Source of the DNA: Pithys albifrons albifrons
Taxonomy: Eukaryota > Chordata > Aves > Passeriformes > Thamnophilidae
Direction: 5' to 3'
Length of the DNA stretch: 64,000 nucleotides
NCBI RefSeq assembly: GCF_047495875.1
Contig: NC_092497.1
Span: 70,550,134-70,614,133 of the forward strand
The position numbers and the translations under genes are program-made. Shown here in pieces: positions 1 through 15,436 of the stretch (positions are counted from its first letter, which is position 1; every line of letters begins with the position of its first letter). The notes under the pieces are model-generated. The model searched no databases, had not been told where the DNA came from, and saw nothing but the letters and a program-made list of their open reading frames with translations.

Positions 1-166
1 AATATATAGTGTATTAATATATATATGATATATCATAGTATACATATTTAGTGTGCATATATATATGTATATATGTATATATATGTATATATATGTGTGT
101 GTGTGTGTACGTGCACACACACACAGACACATATATATAAATATATATATCTATATAAATATATAA

Positions 167-237
<71 letters not shown>

Positions 238-245
238 CTTATATA
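1..245. repeat. AT-rich microsatellite (TA)n with TG/CA part
   Basis: The window opens in simple sequence: TATATG/TATAAA variants, then a short TG and CA dinucleotide block around 97-125, then an almost pure TA run from about 178 to 232. Alternating purine-pyrimidine TA of this length can extrude cruciforms and is usually length-polymorphic. The left end lies outside the window, so its full size is unknown. Confidence 0.9.
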
Positions 246-3200
246 TATGTGGGAGGTTGTACTAAATTGGAATTCCTGCCTAAGTCACACACCACAACCC
301 TCTTATCCACTAGTAACAACTGTATTGTCTCCCTCAGGCTCTGCTGAACTTTTTGCTTCTATTTACAAATCTTTAATTTCACATGGTAAGGTCCCTGCAT
401 TTTGAAGCAGTGGCCATTGAAAATTGGACTTTTAAGAGCCCTGACAAAAGAAGTAGGAGCAAGGATCTCCACTCAGCCTTTGGATGTGTTGCTGGCTAAG
501 CACTCCTTTTCACACTGGAGATGAAGTTGACAGGAGAAAACACAAATCTGTTTATTCTGTCTAAGAAGTTCCTTTGCACTGATTTAGCAATTACAGCCAG
601 CTGCTTTCAGGGAGCAGGAAGGGATTGATACTCCAAAAAGATTCCTGACAAAAGACTTCTTCTTCCTTTAACACTGCCTGCAACTGCTACCTGAAGCCTC
701 CTTTGGCAATTGTCTGTGCTGAATTTTGCTCCAAGGAACAGAGTAACTGGCACCAAAATTTGCAGTTAGAAGCCTTGTTCATCTGCAAACTAAAATAGCT
801 ACATCCTGCAGATTTTACAGTTTTGTATGTCATCATTATTTCTAGTGTAGTGGAGCTGCTGCACTCAATGCTTGCATGAGGCAAAGAATCACTTACCTGC
901 ACATTCTGTAAGTCTTGTGTGCACCTGACTGTGAGTCTACACAAGTGCCAGGGTTGGACACACAAGGAGAGTGAGGCAGGAAATTTGGAACAGACAGGCA
1001 GGACTTTCAGTAGAGTTGAACTTGACTGCACTGACTGCACTCTATTACTGTATCTTGCTTAAGCCACAAATATCTCTGGAAAGTTACTATAATTTTCAGT
1101 CATACTGGCTTACCACAAAAATTTGCACTGGTGTGGGACAAAATGTGTACAGTTATATCGAAGCATACAGATCTTCTGAACACAATGATGAGGCTTGTAC
1201 CTCACACCATAGCAGCCTGTAAGGGTTTGTGACACAGATCTGTACACTATAGCTTGGGTACTAGAGATTCCGCACCAGAATCACTGCCTCCAGCTGTGTC
1301 TCTGACTACAACAGACACTTCCTCTTCAGTCTAAGGAGCAAGTGTTTCTAGTTACATTGCCAGAAGTTACTAGGTGTGGGCTTTTCTCATCACTGAATGG
1401 TATAGTTTTAAGAATTGATACTATTCTGTTCTATTTTTGTCCTGACAGAATGCAGAGGGAAATACAATTGCCTGCCTCTCCCTGAGTGCATAAACACACT
1501 GTGCTGATGGAGTTGGAACCTATGGAGGCAAAAGCATTGGACAGCTCTTGGTACAAAGGTTGTATAATTGTATTGGTACAATCTGTAACTATCTAAAATT
1601 TTCCCTATTGACCAGATGATTTGCTGATTACTATAATGAAATATTTCATCCAAAGTTTCACTCTGATGCCATGAAAGTAGGAGACATTTTGGTGTATACA
1701 GGATAAACGAAACCTTTAAAAATAAATTTCCTAGAAAATCGGGTTTCTGTCTTTGGGAACAGAAATAAGTTAGGAGAAAGCTAAAGAAAAGCAACTCTAG
1801 TGAAAGACAGAAGCACAAGATTTGTGCTGATACTTTTCAAAATCCAGAGGGCTTTTATGTGCTGGTGGCAGCACAGCTCCAATGGTCTTATGTTAAGAGT
1901 CAGAGCATTTAAAAGACACTAAAGACTGTGTGGTGAAAGTACAGTAAACTGAATTTTAATATCCTTCACCTCTTGCCAATCTCAAAGGAGTCAGAAACTC
2001 AAAATTCCTCCACCTTTGCTGGCTAGCAGTGATCTCATGTCTTGCTCCTTGTCACACATTGAGCGGAGGCAATCTCTGCTAGGGATCTTTGCAGAGTTCT
2101 GCTTTTATGAAAAAGAGAGAGAGAAAGAGACCTGGCATTTTAAGAGCCACAAAACTGTTAAGGCTTTGTTCACGAAGACCTCTCCATATCAGTAAAATTC
2201 TGCAACTGTAAACAGATCTGTTCTGCCAGGCATTTTCAGGTAAATCTGAACATGTCAGTAGCACACATTAGAAGTCAATAAACACAATTAATAATGAGGG
2301 CATAGCCTGAAGCTCTTGTTCAGTATTTATTCAGTGAAAATTTGACCTTTGGAAAAAAATTCAGAATTTGCCCCACAGGATTTTACATAGGTTATAAAGC
2401 AATATACACTATTTCTTACATGCTTATGTACAATATCGGTTGCAATACATAAGTGTAGTAATTTACCCTGAAGAATGTACTTTATGTAGGAAGTCTTGCA
2501 ATTAAACCTGTCCATTTTTCTGATAAAATTAAAAAGTGTTCATGCTTTGACAAAGATTAAATTATCCTTCAGTGCTTATCTGTGTGTTGTATTTGTGAAT
2601 ATGAACAGGTAATTTTCTTCAAAGGTACTGTTCATGCATGAAAAATTGAACATATGCATGAGTTTATTTAGGATCTTGATGTTAAATAAGCGTTAGGAAT
2701 GTGTTGTGCTTGCACTGTGATGTCAGTGTCTTCTGGATAGAGCTTAAGGACTTTTCTATTGCTATGAGGAACACTTCGTTCCTGCTTCTTATCCTGTAAT
2801 AGTTTTGTGATTATGTAGAAGACAGTTTGTAAAGCAATCTCTTAATTTTCTTGAAAATTAAAATAACTTACACAGAAGTAAAATATTCTACAATACGAAA
2901 GTATTAGAAGTCATTAATTGTTAAATCCTTCATTTCAAAAAATCCCTACTGCACATTTAAGGTGATAGCTACTGAATCTCTTCATTCAAAACTTTATCTT
3001 CAACCAAGTCAGTCCTTTATGAGATCAGCAGTTGTGTTCCACTGAGCTGATTGAATTTTGCTAAAGAACCACGTTGAATGCAAAATTCATAACTCTGGAT
3101 ATACCTAGTGTTTTTTGAGTTCTTGAGGTTACATTTTTAGATTCTATGCACACACAAACTTAGATAGGCATTGAAAAGGCATTAAAAAAAAAAGCTGAAA

Positions 3201-6200
3201 AATCCCTTTTTAGATTAGACTACAATTGACCTTGTTGCTTTTAAGTATCATTCTATACTGCAACATCATGTAGTGGAAGCAGTCATGACAGATAATTTCA
3301 TTAGTGTAAGAAATAATTCCAGTATTACAGGCAACTCAGATAGGGCTATGATAGATAGATCTTTAAAAAGGGACTGCTCTTCCTCATATCTGACAGAATT
3401 TCAGGTCTCCGAAACTATTGCCAGACCATTGTTAAGACTAAATGTAAATTAGACATGATCTTCTTCAGCTTTAACTACCTGACTGGCCTTAACAGTAATC
3501 TTTTTCTATCTGTGCCTTGTAATGCTTTGAAACATAACTTAGTGGAGACCCAGTGCCATCTTCCCTTCCTACACATTAAGCTTCTATTCACATCAATGGG
3601 AAATGAAGTGCAACAACTTTCCAAATAATGCAAGTTTTGGACATTACTCATTGCAGTGTTTTTCTATTCATCCAATTCTACAGAACATGTTAACACACAC
3701 AGGGCTGTGGTTCTGAAAGTAAGAAGAAAACCTAAGTGTTCAAGGGCAAATACTGTCTGCCTGGCTCTTTCAAATCACTTGGCAGAATTCTGGGTTTGTT
3801 GTAATCATAAGTATAGGATTGCTGTAAATTTACATGGGAGTATTGGAGACAGGAATTTGTGCCACTGAGATTATTTTGTAGACTGATGTAGCAGCCCACC
3901 GAGATTAGTAAAGATAGAAGAATTTGGCTCATGAGGGAAAAACCCTCAGGATTTATAGTTCAACTGAGAAAAAGTAAGAGTGCATAGAATGCCTGACTAC
4001 ACTACAAAAAGGATTAAACATCTTATAATTTCTGGTTTCCTGTATTTTATACATATAAGGCAATAAAAATACTATATTAGATACAAAGTAAAATGAATGT
4101 TACTAAAAAATTACATTGTCCTAAAGCAATATCCCACCCATCCCAATACTATAACATTTATGACTATGGTGAGGAGCTATCAAGCCACTCTTTAGATTGT
4201 CTCTCAGGTCTTAGAGCAAAATGCCTTCCATGAAAAGCTGAATGATGGAATTTAAGTGACAACATAATTTTCCAGCTGTTCAAAATAGGTGTATCATGGT
4301 GTCTGTTACTGCAGTAAAATTAGCTAATGGCCATATCCATCTGGGCCCAAGCCTGTGAATTGTTAAGAGTCCTGAATTTCTTCTTTTCTGTTGAGGTAAA
4401 AGGGAGTCTAGAGTTTACTGACCATTTTGTATTCAAAATAAGAGGGGCAAAGGAGATCTGTCATCACCTCCCAGGGTAGGGCCAACAGCCAATAACATGA
4501 AACTAATCCTATCGTTGTTAAATTAAGTCCAAGACACATCAGTATGAAACATGGTGTCAGTGGAAATTTGCTGTGCATTAGATGATTTGTGGCTGTTTCT
4601 TCTAGGAGTTACTTGACTTGCAAAATGTCTATGCAATCTGTGAAAAGAAATGAGATTTATATTAATCTTAACATCAGTTCTTAGTTTAGATCCAAAAAAA
4701 CGGTTGTCTGCTTTGGGAGAATAACAACTTTGACAGTTTTCATCTGTCCAATAGATACAAATTTTCCCTTTTCTTTTAGTAGCCTGGAGGAACAATATCA
4801 CAGCTGGACACATTTTCTGAGGACTCTAGCTTCTTTACTGAGGACTGTAGGGCTGTAACTTTGTTACTTCTTTACTTCAGCTATAATCTTTCAGTGGACT
4901 GACAAGCCTCTTTCCACTTGCCAGTCAGTCACATCTCAAGGCCAGCCAAGTTCCTGATTCAAGAGCTTTGTCTCAAACAGTGAATGGCACCCTCTAAATG
5001 GCACAATGCAAATGTGCCATTGCAATAGGTAATGGTCAGCTGCTTTCTCTCTCACATCCAATGTCATGCACATCATCCTGATTTGATACAGAGTGAAAAG
5101 AAACAAATGTTTCCATAGGCTTTTAGCCTGATTTCTTCCTAAGAAACTTGTTTTCTTTCAGTGTCACACTCTTTTTGAGTAATGTTTTCATGGACCACTA
5201 ATAGAAAAGTGACTAAAGTTGTCTTCTATTGCTCTGGTAAGTTTAGAGGAAATCAAGGAAAACTGTGGAACATTCTAAAATGTCTCAAAAATGTGAGATT
5301 ATTATCTTACAATTAAAAAAATATATACAAAGACAATGAATGTTCACAAAATTTAGTCTCCCAAGTGATCTTTTTTGTCTGTAAAATTAGTAATGTGATA
5401 AAAGATTACTACTGTCACAAGAGCTCCACTAACAACTTTAACATTCTTATTATTTCCTTACAAAATAATTTGTTGAAGTACCATACAGGTTGATGCTGTA
5501 TATCAAGTCCTTCTGCCCCCTCTGTCTGAGATATGAATAGAAAGACAAGACCAAACAGAAACTCAATTACTCTCCTGTGATCCAAACCCCATATCTCTGA
5601 AAATGGCTGTGCCTTATAAATCATGAAGTCAGGAAAGTCAGCAAATCCATCATATTTATAACAAGAGTAACCTGAGTTTGCAGAAATGTAATGAGGAACT
5701 AGTCAAAAAAAAACAACAACTCATAGCATGGAAACTTAGCATAAATGCAAGGGAAAACACTCAGGTAGCCAAATATCTATAGATTATTACATATCCAGAT
5801 AGAAGTATTAATAACAGTTTGCTCATTTAATGATTCCCAAAATGAACATTTAAACATTTCCTTGGTGTCTTCTTTATTTTATACCTTCTAATAACCTTTT
5901 AAAAAACCTCTCTGGGCCTTGTTTTAAATATGTTACTTGTTTCTAGGAAAAATGAAGAAAAGGGCTTGTGGCACATGTACTACAATTAACAGAAATCATA
6001 CCTGTCTGGCCCATCTGTGATGTTCTTTCAGCACTTTATACTACTTGTATCTTTCTTTGAGAAAAAAACTTCTTAAATGAGCATTGTTCCAGCCTGGGGC
6101 AACATAAGTACCAAAACCCCAAACAATAGCAGTTGAAGCAAGAGATATTAGTTGGTATTCACTTATGTGATAGTCTACCTTTATTCTTTCTTTAAAAAAT

Positions 6201-9200
6201 AGGGGATTTAGCCACTATTGTGTCATAATCATTATGTTATTTTAGTCACCCTGACCTATCTACTCTTCTTGGACATGCCTTGTTAGCATTAGAACTTCCA
6301 TAGCAAAATATCATGCTATGGTTAGCAAGAGCCAAGAGCAGGAGCAGAGTCAAACAAATTATTGCTGGCTATTGACATTTCAATTATGATGCAGATGAGT
6401 GAAATGTTAAATGTTATAATGGTTGTAACGCCATGATCTAACTGTAGCCTGCTTCACACCTAGAGCTCTTTCTATTCCATATCGGTAAAGCTATATAAAT
6501 AACAGAAATGACGGAAGACTTTAAAGAAAATTTTAGTGTCACTAGATCCAAGTGGAATCCACTGCTGAGAGAGCAATCCTCTTTATTTTTTTTCTATCCC
6601 TCCTTGTCAAATAAGTGGTGCAATTTCAAATAATTCCACTATGAACTATAAACTTGAGAGGGAGCAAGGAGTACAGAAATAACCTCTGTGCACAATATGA
6701 GCCCCCTTGTGACTTCAGGAGTTCAGGGACCCTGAAATAAGAGGTCATTCAACATCCCCAGGCTCATTGCGAGGTCTCTTTAGATCAGAGGCTGCTGGTC
6801 TTACTGACTGGTGACAAATTATGTGTGATGGTTTTCCTGATAGACTCAACTGTCTGCCAGGGACTGAGCTGAGACCACTAAACTAATTTCATGTAGGAGT
6901 TAAGGTTTAAGTCATTTTTAAACAACATTAACATATTTCATGCATTTCATGCATTTTTCTCTCCAGGAGAGAAAAAAAAGCCCTTAAGAGGCCAAGGCAG
7001 AATAGTTTCTATAACATAAGGTAATCATAAATATGATAAATGTAGGATCTGCCTATGACTTGCCGTCAATTACAGAATTTATCCCATATCAGATGAAACA
7101 AGTTTTAATAAACCACTTAAGTGTTATAAGGTATGCTTCCTACCAACATGATTTATGTATCTATCTGCAGCCAAATGTATGTGTTCTATTTCTCTGAATA
7201 TTAAATACAAAAGCCATGTTTAAATAATGTGAAAGGTCTGATTTAAAGCAACAAAAGACAATAAATTCAAAGTTTATGCTGGCATTCTGTTCTTTACTCA
7301 CAGAAATTGTTTCAAACAGGTATAATGTCATGAATTACACCCCTCTTACATTTCTGTTTCTACTTCCGCATTCATATTTCCTGAGTTTTGTCAGCCTAGG
7401 TTTCTCCACGAGTGTCTTTAAATAGTTCCAAAACGTAATTTACTAGCTTTGATTTTATTTTTTAAAGCAAATATATACCTTATATGTTTTAGTTTCTCTA
7501 ACGCACAATCAGAATATTTAAAATATTTATTAATTATTTTATTAACTTTGTATTATTTGCAGAAGATACTGTAACGGGTCCCTCAGAGCTTTTCTGATCT
7601 CCATAGACCTGGCCAGATATTTAGTATGCTCATTAAATAATAATTGCTATAAAATTTGTAGAGTCTTAGCAATATCAATAATAACAATGTGAATGTCTAC
7701 AGTGTTCATTTTTCAAATTCTGTATTGGGATGTAACTGCTATGCAGTTTGTCTTTTTCTGTGTGATCCCTTAACTGTGAATAGGACTTTAAGAGCCCAAA
7801 ATAAATTCTACCCAAATGGGTTTCACCTAAGGATTCTATGTAAGGATAATTGAAAAAAAAAAAAAACACCACAACAAAAAGCAACAAAACAAAACACACA
7901 ACTGTTGGAAAACACAAAGGAAAGTGTGATTTTTATATCTACAGCAAATGTTGTTGATCAAGAAGTACCTGTAAGTCCTTGGTGAGTGGTGAGAATGAAA
8001 CAAGATGACGTTCAATAGTTTGATGTCTCAGACATCAAATAAATGCAAATGTCAACATATAGGCAAATACAAGACTTAAAATGCCATATTAATTGTAAGC
8101 TCCCTCAGAGAGGAGTACCAATTAAAGCTTAGATCGGAGCACAGAATGCATCTATTTATTAAACAAGAGAAAGTTCTGTAGCATAGTATAAAATCTCAGA
8201 CTTGGAAATTAAGTTGTAAGTTTCAAAGTTAGTACCAATATTTAGGAAAGTCATTAAATCTTTTTTCCTCTAAAATTTCCCATCTGTAATACAAGAATAC
8301 TTATTCGACTAGGGGAGTCTCAAAGTGCTAATTACTATTGTTGCTATAGCACAAATATATATATACTACATGTGTGCAAAATCCTACTGTCATATACTTA
8401 TCTTTCTACATGTATGTAAGGAGGGTCTTTTTAAGTTTTTATTATGGGCAGCTTATCACACCTGTTTTTAACTTTTGTAGTGTTCTCCAGCTAGCTGTGT
8501 TTGCTCCGTGTGCATTTATCGAGTTAATTCGAATTGAAGTATTTTTGTGCTAGAGTGCAAATCTGCTAATAAAAGAAATCGCTTAAAATTACTCTGGTAG
8601 GTAACATCTTTCTAATAAATGTTCAGGGAAAACCCTCTAGTATTTCCCTCCAATTTGGTTATATATCAGCTATGATTTTCACTCTGGAAATTTTTCTTCT
8701 TTGCCTTAATGTATGAGAATACAAAGACACTAGTAAATGTGAAAATGACCAAACACACTGTTCATTGTAAATCCAAAGCATTTTTATTCTGTTGGTCTGA
8801 GCTCTGCCCATCTGAAATATATGCAGCTCTATGAATTTACATGTTTATACAAGATTTAAGTATCATAAATAAGTATAAAAGTGCATACTTACCTACATCT
8901 GGCCCACAAATGAGCCATGAATCTCTTAAGATTCCTATGGTTCAAAACTCTTCTGTAATGTTAGTACACATGATATCCAACCTAAGTCGTAACCTCAGTG
9001 AGTTGGAGATCACAGCACAGCCAATTGTCATGGGAAATAGCAAACAAAATGAATAATCTAAATTGAAGAATATTACTTATATGAAAACTACAAGATTTAT
9101 TTTGTAGAGGAATTGCACAAGTCTTGGACAAGTCTCTGTCTCTTGAACTGAAGACATTTTGACTTACATGGATTCAGTATCCAAATTGTATTTCAGTTTA

Positions 9201-10689
9201 TTTCTGAGCCTCATCATAATCAACTGACAATTTTATTTCTATTACATTAACACTGTGGTATTTATTGTTATTTCAAGTGTCTTCATCAAAATAATAATTA
9301 TTTAAGTCACTGGCCAACTGTGGTTTTGAATGCAGATCCATAACACAGTGATAATGTTTCACCTGAAAAAGACTACGTTACAAAATCTTTCAGTAAAAGC
9401 CCACCTGCCAGTGCTTTTTCTGCCTGGAGCATGAAGGTCTACCAATGAATCTATGTTGGTATTTTAATCTCATAATTAGGTATTACTTATGTTTAGAAAT
9501 CACACGTGACCACATGCACACAGAGAAAATGGCAATAGGTTAAGGTTTGGCAGCATTGTTTATTTGGTTATGCACCATATGTATGTATGTATACGTAATT
9601 TCATAAAATTTATAACAATGTATGTGTATATGGCTATATGTACAACTTTCTAAGACACAGTCAGGCAAGAAAGAAATAATGCCTAATACAAAAGTGAACA
9701 GATACTGAATGCAGAAGATATCTAAATAAAAAAATCTTCATAGTTTTACAGAAAAAGAAAGTGTAATATAGAGCAGGGAAATGATGGTGGTTATTGTGAT
9801 TTTAATTAAGTTGAGTAATTTATGTCTCAGGGATTTATGAATTTTCTCTTTAATCTTTAAAGAAAACTGGAAAAGAATATAGTCTGTATTTACTCCTCAG
9901 AATGGGATAGGGCAGAATAAGTTTTTTTACTACTGCAGCTCATTGTCAGTGGAGACTCATGTTGTAGGAAACAGTGATCAAAAGGGAGCAGTGAGTATTT
10001 TTTCTCTGTTTCATGATACATAAAAAATATTTTAGGTCTTGGGTTTTTTTTAGCTTCTTTTTAAAGATGTTCTAAAACTTGTGGGTGTTTGAAACCTATG
10101 GGTTTCAATTGAAAGATTAAATAAACTATTACAGAGATCGAAGTTGAGAAGTTAAGCAAGTGAAGGAAGGAAATATCTTCTAATCTTAAAAATTATGCAT
10201 GCCTACCTTTTAACAAGTAAGGTTTACCAGTCATATCTTTATAAAGCTTCTAGTGAGCAACTTTTGTTCTGAAAAATTCTATACAGAGTTGTGATTTACT
10301 CAACATTCCTGAAATACCCCTCCCCTTATTTTACATGCATAATTTCATAACCTAGTTTTCCTCTCTTGACCTTTTCTTTTTCTTTTCATAGGTGATGATG
10401 GGGAAACAGTTTTGTTGTTGTTGTTTTTACCGTAGTAGTAATGAAAAAGCAGTTGAACAAATTTGTTCAAGCAACCCAGGAATCTCATTGCTTGGCCTGA
10501 GAATGTAAAAAGCCTTCCTTATGACCTGGCTCAGAACTGTTCATGCATGCATTTAGAATATTTAAAGAAAAAACCAAACCCAAGACGTAAGTGTTAACAA
10601 TTTTAAATGTTGTAAGAATTTGAGTATTTTTGTACAATTTTGAAATTTGTTAGTTATATTGAATTGACTGAGTACTGAATCATTCAGTG
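246..10689. other. Intergenic AT-rich DNA, no gene recognised
   Basis: About 10.4 kb with frequent stops in all frames. The longest open stretches (117 and 136 codons on the minus strand) show no domain, codon bias or splice context that I recognise. I see no confident interspersed repeat apart from short A-rich and T-rich runs, for example an A/CA-rich run near 7853-7900. If the chicken/human gene order holds, this is part of the space between BNC2 and CNTLN (inference). Confidence 0.6.
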
Positions 10690-11017
10690 CCTCTTGTCCT
10701 GTGTTTAAGTAAATGTTTGTTCTCAGTTTTCTCTCTGCTTGGGTCTGTCCCTTGGCAGGCTGAGCTCTCTGGGGTGTTTTGTCACTGGGGTGGTAGAGTC
10801 TGTATTACTGGGTGGGCGACTCGGTGTGGAGTTATTGTTTCTTTTTACTTTTGTATATATGTGTTATACTGTAGTTTGCTTTTAATTTTCCATCTTTCTA
10901 TAAACCAGTTAAGTTTAAGTTTTGGAGGGTTTTTTTCTCCCTTTTCTTGGCAGGAGAATAGGGCTTTATTGCTTTGGTTCATGCTTGGCACTTTGCCAAA
11001 GTATTCAAACCAAAACA
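10690..11017 (+). mobile_element. Diverged LTR fragment, family B, sense on + strand
   Basis: The reverse complement of this stretch aligns by eye with the start of the LTR at 19661-20215. Shared blocks include the end motif ACTTTGCCAAAGTATTCAA followed by an AAAAC-type end, the TTTTTTCTCCCTTTTCTTGGCAGG block, a GTTAAGTTTAAGTT block, and a TTTTAATTTTCC block preceded by a TGTTATA-like word. The orientation is opposite to the copies at 19.7 and 38.1 kb. The right end near 11017 is clear; the left end is a guess because the upstream part is diverged. There is no coding capacity, and the 121-codon open frame across it is incidental. Confidence 0.6.
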
Positions 11018-14000
11018 CCTCTAGATTCACTCATTTGTTTGAATTCCTGTAAAATATACAGGTAGGACAATGAAAAGCAACTACTCCCAAAGCTTTTCAG
11101 CTGCAGAACTTGTCTTAGAAGAGCACTGGGTGTATGGCTGTGAAGTCCAGCTTGAACCAACCTTTTTATCAGGTGAGACAGAGTAAAGGTGTACGTGAAG
11201 GTGTACTAGAGATTCTCCACAAAATGGAATTGAAGTTACTGAAAATTTATTAGTTATTGAAATTTTGGTGCATATATTTAGAAAAACACAGAGTAGAAGG
11301 TACAAAAGAACTCTGTTTAAAAAGAGGAGCAGGACATATGGATGCTTAACAAAAAGTCAAGAAATACTAATGAAATACTAGTAAGTATTTCCAAAGAAAG
11401 GCCTGTTGGATAAGTTCCACTCAGCAGAAATATGAAAAATTTTGCAGTGTCATGGATATGAATCTCATGAGCATCCTGGCTGGTGAGTAAATGAAGGCTG
11501 AAATAAAGAGTGATTATTCCTAACAAACATTTTTAAAGTCTTTATCTGCTTGCTTTGTCAATCAAGATGACCCTGAAGGGCTGAAATCAGAGAGAAGAGC
11601 TCCAGAAAACACATTGTTTCAGTTGCTGAGATGCTTTATGAGGGATGCAGCCATGCTGTAGGGCTCAAGGCTTCTGGCGTGTGAATACTCAAATCTAGAA
11701 GTCTTGACGATGAGGTACCGTGTATACAAAATGTTCTGGTAAATTGAGAGCCTATCCAGGTTAGAAAAGTGCAAAAAATACCCCCAAAAGTTACATCTCA
11801 AAACATATAAAACTCATGCTTTAACGGATTCTAGATGACTGCTTGGAAATAATAATCAGCTATCTTTGCTTAAATTATGTATCTCTTAAACAGCAAAGGA
11901 ATATCCCTGACATTTTCCATATCTGCCAAGGTCACGTTAGTTTATATGCTGTCATTTCATGAAAAATACTTAGAGGGTCAGTTTATGAAAATAATTTGCA
12001 CACCACCATAAACATCATTTTATTTTCTTAGAACAATGAAAAGTAACTTCTGTATGTACTGCAGTGCAAACTACAATGTAGAATCACATCCCCCAAACCA
12101 TCTCTTTGGAAATTTCTTTCAAGAAATCCATTTTTTTTGTCAGGTATCTTTAATGAACCACAGCCCTGCTCAAAACAGGTTTTCCCTGTGAGATTACCAG
12201 ATTCAGAACAGAGGGAATTTATACATTTGCAGTTATTAGCTGCCCTTACATTAATTGGTCTGTCCCCAATTCGATTATATGCCCTGTCCCTTCTCAAGAT
12301 TCACCCAGCCTCCTTCTTTCCCTCTTACTCTTCTCTCTTCTAATTCTCAGTTCTTTAACAGCATTAGTTTCTCCCCTTCAGGTCTCTTCACTGGTTGAGA
12401 GAAAGGTTATAAGAAGAGAAAATTCACCCTGGCCTCCTAAAATGAAGGAAAAATTCCATTCACCAGTCAAGCTGAAAACATGAAGTTCCAGTTGAACTGA
12501 CCCAATTATGGCATGGCTTGGTTATCAAGCAAGATTTGTAATACTGAAGACCTTGGTTTTTCATTTTAATTTTTTAGAATATAATATTCCTGACAGATAT
12601 TGTTAGGAAATGCATTTCTGACTACTTTCATGGTCCATAATATTCAGCTATGAATCTTTTACCTGTATCTCCCTTTTCAGTCTTGGAATAATTAAAAATA
12701 AAATGAGCACAAATTTCTATATTCAGGTTTCAGAAGTGGAAACTGTTATTCACAGACATCTGGAAGTTGTTGTTTCAGCAACTGATGTCTTAGAAATTGT
12801 AGAGCATAGCATGTAAAAGATTTTTGCTGGAGTATGGATAGGATTGTGTGACTGATGATGTTAACTGAAAGAAGGGTTAACCACCACACTATTGTGTAAT
12901 GAGCTAGACAAGAAAAACCCTTGGTTTAATTTTTGAAGGAATTACAACTAGGTGCAGATGGTACTACATATTCCTAAGACTAGATATGAAAGAGAAAAAT
13001 TAACCATATATGTTACTGATGTCAGAAAAGGGGCTTGTTACTCTCTCAAATGCAGTAAACAGATACTTCATTTTTTTCTAATCTCTCCTTGGATACATCA
13101 GCCTCCTTTCAATCAAGTGCTGCCTTAGCTCAGCTGTGATATGTGTGGGTTTTACTAAGTCATGTTTGTTTCTTTCTGTTTGTTTTTTATTTGTTTGACA
13201 GATAAAAATAGAGAAGAGACAGCTTCAATTCCCATGACTAGGCCAATGCACAGTAGGAACTTGAAATAGCATCAATTAATTAAACAACAACAACAAACCC
13301 TCCCAAAAAAAGTAAAGCAGAATTTACCAGAATAAGAACTTCCTGTATTACAGTATGCCATTTGCCTAAATACCAGCAAAGGAGTCTTAAAATCCTCATG
13401 AGGACTGCAGATCTTACCAGTTCACTGTGAACAGAAAGATAGTCAGAAATAATCCACTTAATAATATTCTTCTAGTGACCTGGATGAAAAAGAAAACAAA
13501 ACAAAAACATGACAACCAAACAAACCCCAAGAAAAAAACCAAACAAAAGCCCTTCCCTGCTCTTTGTCATAAACAGAAACTGCTGTTAAATTCAAACTGA
13601 ACTGGATCAATTAACGTATCAGTAGTATCTTTCAGACAGCAGGGACATTCCACTCTCCTGTTTTCTTGGGAAGGGGAACCTGTGTGTACAACTTGTACAA
13701 GTGAATAGTAAAAGAAGATCCAACTCAAAACTCAGTAAAGATAAGGGAGTCCTTCTGTCGCCTTCATGTGCTGCAGATAACAGCACAAGTTGTTTGCAGC
13801 TACCCTGATATGGGGACAGCGTATGACCATTCCTAAGTGCAGCAGCAAGAGTATCCGTAGAAAAACACAAAATCAAAACTACTGTGAGAAGAATCTCTTT
13901 GTTTTAACATGAGTATTCAAGATATTAAATGAATGGGAATTGCGTTCGAATATTTCGCTACACTATTAATTAAATTTTAAAGTATTGTAGTTATATATAA

Positions 14001-15436
14001 AAGTTTCTTTATGCCCATATATAGTATACATCTGTGAGTTATTTCCTCTGTTATCATAATAATTAATAATTGATGAAAGAAAGGAAAAGCTATAAATTAC
14101 TTTTATTTTTCCTTTTTATGCTTCAGTATATTAGGCTATTTGGGTAATTTATATAACTGAGTTTTCAAAAACTGTATAATTACAAATGCTGTCATTTACC
14201 GAACAAAAATATAGATTTATAAAAGTAGATTTAAAACCAGAGAAAAATAAGGGCTGAAAAATTCTTTCTGAGCTCACCCTTGGTATTATAAAAGTTATTA
14301 AAACACTGAGACAGAAATTACAGAAGTCATTTGAATACAAAAGAAGGAATGATCTGATCAGTGTTACTTTTCTTTCTGAGAAGAAATCAATCTTCACAAG
14401 AGTTTTTTGAATTGTCACTGCTCAGACATGATATTCCATGTTTTCTAGCATGTAGATATTTAATACTTTAAGACAGTATGATCACAATCCATTATAATTT
14501 TGAGTTTTTAGCACTTTATAGCCAGTATGGTCAGGTCGAAATACTTACATGAAAGAGAAGTCTGAGAAGACATCCAATATTTGATTGGAACATCCTTCTC
14601 ATCTGGAAAGCGTCTGTCATTTGAACATTAATCATTCCCCAGTTATGCTGTGAATCATGATTTACTCTAGGCAAAAGAAAAGAAACAATACTGAAAAAGT
14701 TCCTGAAAGAAACAAAACAAAGCAGGAGCTGAAACAAAAAGTAAATAAAGATTTTATTGTCTTTAATAATTTTCTACTATCTTTAACTCTTGAATATTTG
14801 TTATTCATCATAACACAAACCCATACCTTTATTCCTACCCATCAGTTTCAAGGAAGTAATAATATTGATTCTACTTCCAATAATAATGATGATACTACCA
14901 CTGATAGTGGTACCTATAGTATTAACACTATTTTACAAACACATACTCTTTAAAATTTGTAAGTCAAACCCACATTTGGCCTATTGTGTTTGGCCTCAAA
15001 TGGTAACATTTCAGCATTTGTCGTATATTGCAGGGTGTATTTGAGTGCTTTGTCAGCTTACAGGTGGTTCACATAGCTCTGCCTGTTAGATTATCTTTTA
15101 TTTTAAATTATCTGTTTATGCTGAATTTTATTTATAAATACTGCTAGTTTTAGGGACAGCATAATAAAGAAATTGTGAAAGAATATAATCGCAGGAACCT
15201 TAATGTTATTGTCAGCTTCTTGTGTCCTTATAAGAGACTTATTATTTTCACTCCTTATCCTTTCTGGAAATCAGAGTATTCAGAGAATCCACTAATAACA
15301 CAAAAATAATACATTAATAGCTGAAAGTCCATTATTACCTTTACACATATTGGCTAACAGTGAATCAGCTTTGGTGGTGACACTTTCATAGACATCTATG
15401 AGACAGCAATCAAAGTTTTAATTAACCTTTACTTCA
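11018..15436. other. Intergenic AT-rich DNA, no gene recognised
   Basis: Mostly unique AT-rich sequence. An A/C-rich run (AAAAC-type words) lies at about 13490-13550. Open frames of up to 98 codons show no recognisable family or splice context. Confidence 0.6.
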